Below are positions 6,925 to 9,608 of a DNA stretch of 9,608 nt, piece by piece. A model generated the notes under the pieces. The model searched no databases. It worked only from the letters and a program-made list of their open reading frames with translations, and was not told where the DNA came from. This DNA comes from Prosthecobacter sp. Lineage in GTDB: Bacteria; Verrucomicrobiota; Verrucomicrobiia; Verrucomicrobiales; Verrucomicrobiaceae. The stretch spans positions 1-9,608 of the forward strand of contig JAOZVT010000584.1 in the NCBI GenBank assembly GCA_025869455.1, written 5' to 3'. The stretch's first letter is position 1, and each line of letters starts with the position of its first letter. A program made the position numbers and the translations under genes.

Positions 6925-7560
6925 TCACTCCCCCTTTTTCGCGGCCAGCTTGTGCTTGATCACCTCGATGACGATCGGCAAAACGGAGACGACGATGATC
7001 AGCACGAAGACGAGCTTCAGGTTATTCTTGATGAAGGGAATGCTGCCCAAAAAGTAACCTGCCAGAGTAAAAGACAGCACCCAAATGAAGCCACCGCCTA
7101 GGCTGTAGGATAGAAAACGGCGATACTGCATGCGGCCAAACCCCGCCGTGAATGGTGCAAACGTCCGCACGATGGGGACAAAACGCGCCAGGATGATGGC
7201 CTTTCCACCGTGTTTCACAAAGAAAGCCTCCGTTTTAGACAGGTAATCTCGCTTGAACCAGCGCTGCGTCACCATCCAGCCCCCGGCCTTGCGGCCTATC
7301 CAATAATTCAAATTGTCCCCCAAAATAGCCGCCGCGATCAGCAGTGGGATGATGACCTCCAGCCGAACAAAACCCTGCACCGAGAGCGCACCCACGGCAA
7401 ACAGCAGGGAATCTCCCGGCAAAAACGGAGTCACCACCAGACCCGTCTCGCAAAAGACAATGGCGAACAGCAGCACATAAATCAGCGTGCCGTACTGCTG
7501 CGCAAAGGTCAGCAGATGCTTGTCCACATGCAGAATGAGATCGATAAAGTCGCCAATCAT
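6925..7560 (-). CDS. DedA-family membrane protein (YqjA/UptA-type transporter)
   Basis: A 211-residue integral membrane protein of the DedA (SNARE-associated/VTT) family. Members recycle undecaprenyl phosphate or phospholipid carriers across the cytoplasmic membrane and support proton-motive-force and pH homeostasis. Motifs in order are VFCETGLVVTPFLPGDSLLF (35-54), GDNLNYWIGRKAGGW (81-95), FFVKHGGKAIILARFVPIVR (113-132) and TAGFGRMQYRRFLSYS (138-153) before GGGFIW (155-160). Glu38, Asp50, Arg126 and Arg132 keep the spacing of the essential E39, D51, R130 and R136 of E. coli YqjA, so the protein is likely functional. The last 12 residues are lysine-rich and cytosolic. Length is typical (about 200-220). 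No strong Shine-Dalgarno precedes the ATG; a GGAAAG lies about 12 nt upstream. It is a stand-alone gene, so the exact lipid substrate cannot be inferred from context. Confidence 0.95.
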   Translation of the reverse strand: MIGDFIDLILHVDKHLLTFAQQYGTLIYVLLFAIVFCETGLVVTPFLPGDSLLFAVGALSVQGFVRLEVIIPLLIAAAILGDNLNYWIGRKAGGWMVTQRWFKRDYLSKTEAFFVKHGGKAIILARFVPIVRTFAPFTAGFGRMQYRRFLSYSLGGGFIWVLSFTLAGYFLGSIPFIKNNLKLVFVLIIVVSVLPIVIEVIKHKLAAKKGE

Positions 7561-7666
7561 GAGTCGCTGACTTTCCAGCCTAGAGGGAAAGGGGCAAATG
7601 AAATGTCTGACTCACATGGCACTACTCGCAGAAACCTAGCGGCCCAAGGAGAGTTCCCGTGGAGCG

Positions 7667-7707
7667 CCCGCGTCTCGCGGGTTGTTTCCTGCGTCCTCGC
7701 GGGAAAC
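7667..7707. repeat. Pair of GC-rich hairpins upstream of repeat copy 1
   Basis: Two adjacent stem-loops. The first pairs CCCGCG (7667-7672) with CGCGGG (7676-7681) around a TCT loop. The second pairs GTTTCCTGCG (7684-7693) with CGCGGGAAAC (7698-7707) around a TCCT loop, with one G-T wobble. They also share a direct-repeat theme: GCGTCTCGCGGG in the first and GCGTCCTCGCGGG in the second. They lead directly into the first copy of the ~102-bp repeat and probably belong to the same intergenic element. Confidence 0.6.
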
Positions 7708-7809
7708 CGTTCTCATGGATCGAAACCTCAGATCATCTATCCGCAAGTTCTGGGGCTGCGACCTCCACCCCTGCCAGTTGGAGGCCCAACTGGCCTACTT
7801 AGCGCAGGC
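7708..7809. repeat. Intergenic palindromic repeat, copy 1
   Basis: The first of two direct copies spaced 133 bp apart. It begins CGTTCT, continues with TCGAAACC and a conserved block AGATCATCTATCC, and ends with GACCTCCACCC, a perfect 9-bp palindrome and CCTACTT-GCGCAGGC. The palindrome pairs GCCAGTTGG (7773-7781) with CCAACTGGC (7786-7794) around AGGC. From TCGAAACC onward, about 82 of 91 aligned positions match copy 2, with one single-base gap. No credible coding frame covers it, so it is a non-coding mobile or structural repeat rather than a gene duplication. Confidence 0.75.
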
Positions 7810-7819
7810 ACCAAAGTGA

Positions 7820-7839
7820 TGCGGGCACTTTTGCCCGCA
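7820..7839. repeat. Perfect 8-bp hairpin between the two repeat copies
   Basis: TGCGGGCA (7820-7827) pairs perfectly with TGCCCGCA (7832-7839) around a CTTT loop. It occupies the same place before copy 2 that the 7684-7707 hairpin occupies before copy 1, each followed within 1-2 nt by CGTTCT. The hairpin sequence differs while its position is kept, so structure rather than sequence seems to be conserved at this spot. Confidence 0.6.
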
Positions 7840-7840
7840 A

Positions 7841-7943
7841 CGTTCTTACGCCTCGAAACCCCAGATCATCTATCCACACGTTCTGGAGCATTCGACCTCC
7901 ACCCATGCCAGTTGGAGGCCCAACTGGCCTACTTGGCGCAGGC
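7841..7943. repeat. Intergenic palindromic repeat, copy 2
   Basis: The second copy of the element, in the same orientation as copy 1. It keeps CGTTCT, TCGAAACC, AGATCATCTATCC, GTTCTGG, GACCTCCACCC and the palindrome GCCAGTTGG (7907-7915) / CCAACTGGC (7920-7928) with loop AGGC. Its right end lies 34 nt past the DUF1552 stop codon on that gene's downstream side. A shorter echo of the right end, TACTT-T-GGCGCAG (7955-7967), follows and may be a third, decayed terminus. Confidence 0.75.
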
Positions 7944-7977
7944 GGCTACATGGGTACTTTGGCGCAGCCAACCCCGG

Positions 7978-9354
7978 CTACACGCCCAGCCAGCCGGTGC
8001 TATCCCCGAACGCGTTGGTTTCCACACCGGCCCGGTTCAGCAGACTGGCGTAGAGATTGCACAAAGGGGTGTCCTTTTCCGCGACGAGGTGCTGCCCGCC
8101 TTTGACCCCGCCGCCATGCCCAGCCAGCACCAACGGTAGATTGCGTGGGTCATGCTTGTTTCCATCTCGGATGCTGGAGCCAAAAAGGATCAGGCTGTTG
8201 TCCAGGAGGTTGCCATCCCCCTCGCGGATGCTTTTCAGCTTCCCAATGAGGTAGGCGTACTGCTCCACATGCCAGCGGTTGATCTTCTCATACGCATCCA
8301 GCTTTTCCGCCTTGTTATCGTGGTGGGAGATCTCGTGGTGGCCGCCATTTACCCCAGGTAAAAAAGAAAAATTCTTCCCGCTCACCGCCCAGCCAAACAT
8401 GAAGGTACTGGCGCGCGTCGTGTCCGTTTGAAAAGACAGGGCCATCAGGTCCAGCATCAGCCGGCAATGTTCAGAGTGGTCCAGCCGCAGTTGAGATCCG
8501 GGATGCGCCGCGCCCTGGCCCATCACGTCGGTGATCCGCTGGTCCAGCCGCCCCATGGCCTCCTTCGCCGCCGGGTCCAGATTTTCCCCCGTGGCCACGC
8601 GTGCGATGTCCGCCTCGATCCGCCGCTCGATGTGCCTCAGGCTCTCCAGGTACTCATCCAGCCGTTGTTGGTCCTCTTTGCCCACACTGGCCCGCAGCGT
8701 CTTGGCCTCCGCCAGCACCAGATCCAGCACGCTCTTATTTTCCTCCGCGCTGGCCTTCCGCTGCGTCGCATCCTCCCGGAACAGGCGATCAAAAACAAAC
8801 CGGGGGTTGATCTCCGCCGGGATCGGGCTCGTCGGTGTCCGCCACGCAATGTGGCTGCCATACAGCATCGTGTAATTCACATTCCGGTCCACCCCGCTCA
8901 TGATCGGGTCCGTGCCCAGTTCTAGGGAAGGGAAGCGTGTCAGGTGGCCGCGCTCCTTGGCCAGCACCTGATCCACCGAAACCCCACAGTGCAGATCCTT
9001 CCCAGTCGTCTTGGCGATTGGGGTGCCCGTCAGCCAGTTGGCCGTCTTGGCATAGTGCCCGTCTCCCGTCAAAGAAGCCCGGTTGCCCAAACCCGTCATC
9101 ACCGTGATGTCCTGCCGGAGTGACTCCAAGGGCGAAAGAATGGGGGAAAACTTAAAGTCCGCGCCTGCGCCCTCCGGCGTCCAGCGGTCCTCCCGCACAC
9201 CATTGGGCATGAATAAAAAGCCCAATCTCGTCGGCCCCACCCCCGCCGCAGCGGCTGCCCGTGCACTGCGCGGTCGCATCGCGTCCAGGAAAGGCAGCGC
9301 CACCGTGGCCCCGAGGCCACGCAAGACAGTTCGACGGGAAAGGATTTTAGACAT
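7978..9354 (-). CDS. DUF1552 family exported protein with Tat signal
   Basis: A 458-residue protein of the DUF1552 family, which is common and multi-copy in Planctomycetes and Verrucomicrobia; its biochemical function is not established. From ATG 9354 it starts MSKILSRRTVLRGLGATVAL, a twin-arginine signal (SRRTVL) followed by a hydrophobic core and an alanine-rich cleavage region, so a folded protein is exported through Tat. Family landmarks are FLFMPNGV near the mature N-terminus, GDGHYAKTANWLTG, and PAEINPRFVFDRLF in the middle. The C-terminus has ILFGSSIRDGN, LPLVLAGHGGG and the terminal FGDSTGWLGV. An in-frame ATG at 9372 would add six residues (MLSSRT); it has a weak GGTGA upstream, but the shorter start resembles family N-termini better. 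Members often lie next to a DUF1592/DUF1588 cytochrome-like gene; here DedA lies downstream and about 250 nt of apparently non-coding DNA lies upstream, so any partner is outside the window. Confidence 0.93.
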   Translation of the reverse strand: MSKILSRRTVLRGLGATVALPFLDAMRPRSARAAAAAGVGPTRLGFLFMPNGVREDRWTPEGAGADFKFSPILSPLESLRQDITVMTGLGNRASLTGDGHYAKTANWLTGTPIAKTTGKDLHCGVSVDQVLAKERGHLTRFPSLELGTDPIMSGVDRNVNYTMLYGSHIAWRTPTSPIPAEINPRFVFDRLFREDATQRKASAEENKSVLDLVLAEAKTLRASVGKEDQQRLDEYLESLRHIERRIEADIARVATGENLDPAAKEAMGRLDQRITDVMGQGAAHPGSQLRLDHSEHCRLMLDLMALSFQTDTTRASTFMFGWAVSGKNFSFLPGVNGGHHEISHHDNKAEKLDAYEKINRWHVEQYAYLIGKLKSIREGDGNLLDNSLILFGSSIRDGNKHDPRNLPLVLAGHGGGVKGGQHLVAEKDTPLCNLYASLLNRAGVETNAFGDSTGWLGV

Positions 9355-9608
9355 CGTGCGGGATGACAACATACGTCACCACGGAGGGAAATGCTTTCAA
9401 GGAAGAGTCTAGGCCGCTAAGAAGGTGGACGGGGGGGGGGGAGGAGAAAGGGTGGGGCCTAACAAGACAGGGCTACCGGGTAATAAACTTCTGTTTTAAC
9501 CGCCCGTCGTCCATTGCTGGGTGGTGGATGAGTAGAGACAGGATTCTCCCAGAGAAAGCCCGAACCACACAGAGTAGTCCGTTTCAGTTTCAGGCTGAAA
9601 GTATATGG
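9355..9608. other. Upstream region of the DUF1552 gene, no confident gene
   Basis: This 254-nt stretch should hold the promoter of the DUF1552 gene; I could not find a convincing -35/-10 pair. Three frames remain open at the right edge. One is a plus-strand ATG at 9528 (MSRDRILPEK...) with GGTGG just upstream. The other two are minus-strand frames entering from 9608 that stop at 9459 and 9496. None shows a recognisable family, and they are too short to choose among. The section also holds the G run described separately. Confidence 0.5.
9431..9457 (+). repeat. Eleven-base G tract with neighbouring G runs
   Basis: Eleven consecutive G at 9431-9441 are followed by GG, GGG (9450-9452) and GGGG (9454-9457). 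On the plus strand this meets the pattern of a G-quadruplex; on the DUF1552 coding strand it is a C11 run ending 76 nt before the 9354 start codon. Homopolymers this long are prone to slip during replication, so tract length could vary between cells or be miscounted in an assembly. Confidence 0.7.

Noticed and set aside
7708..7943. Possible CRISPR array from the direct repeats
   Set aside because: There are only two copies, each about 102 bp with internal differences, and the 31-bp gap between them contains a hairpin rather than a spacer; no cas gene is present.
7210..8139. Plus-strand frame of 309 codons across DedA, the repeats and the end of the DUF1552 gene
   Set aside because: It runs antisense to two secure genes and through the non-coding repeats; the product has no domain and reads as a low-complexity shadow.

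Overview
The window reads as a chromosomal segment of a moderately GC-rich, Gram-negative-type bacterium. The best single taxonomic hint is a Tat-exported DUF1552 protein, a family concentrated in Planctomycetes and Verrucomicrobia. Together with the gene style this suggests a Verrucomicrobia member (Prosthecobacter/Verrucomicrobium-like). That placement is inference, because no rRNA or tRNA gene is present.

Layout, left to right. (1) Positions 1-2396, minus strand: a tightly packed operon read leftwards. It holds a P-loop kinase-like protein (1758-2396), an AlgI-type MBOAT O-acyltransferase (183-1754) and the N-terminal part of a membrane-anchored protein cut by the window edge (1-183), probably the SGNH-type partner of the MBOAT. 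Spacing is 3 nt, then a TGATG stop/start overlap. (2) Positions 2535-3650, plus strand: the universal translation-associated ATPase YchF, divergent from the operon. (3) Positions 3651-3888: a convergent intergenic gap with three separate stem-loops. (4) Positions 3889-6420, minus strand: RNase R with a long basic tail. (5) Positions 6536-6838, plus strand: a 100-residue two-helix membrane protein, divergent from rnr, ending in two tandem hairpins. (6) Positions 6925-7560, minus strand: a DedA-family membrane transporter. (7) Positions 7561-7977: a 417-nt non-coding stretch made largely of palindromes and two copies of a ~102-bp repeat. (8) Positions 7978-9354, minus strand: the DUF1552 exported protein. 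(9) Positions 9355-9608: an upstream region with an 11-base G run and no gene that can be called with confidence.

Functionally, the left operon looks like a cell-surface or exopolysaccharide acylation module with an unassigned P-loop enzyme. YchF and RNase R are housekeeping (ribosome and RNA metabolism). DedA serves envelope lipid and proton homeostasis. DUF1552 belongs to a poorly characterised exported system. No CRISPR array, prophage, intact insertion sequence or RNA gene was seen. The least explained signals are the kinase/MBOAT/partner operon and the palindromic repeat region at 7667-7943.
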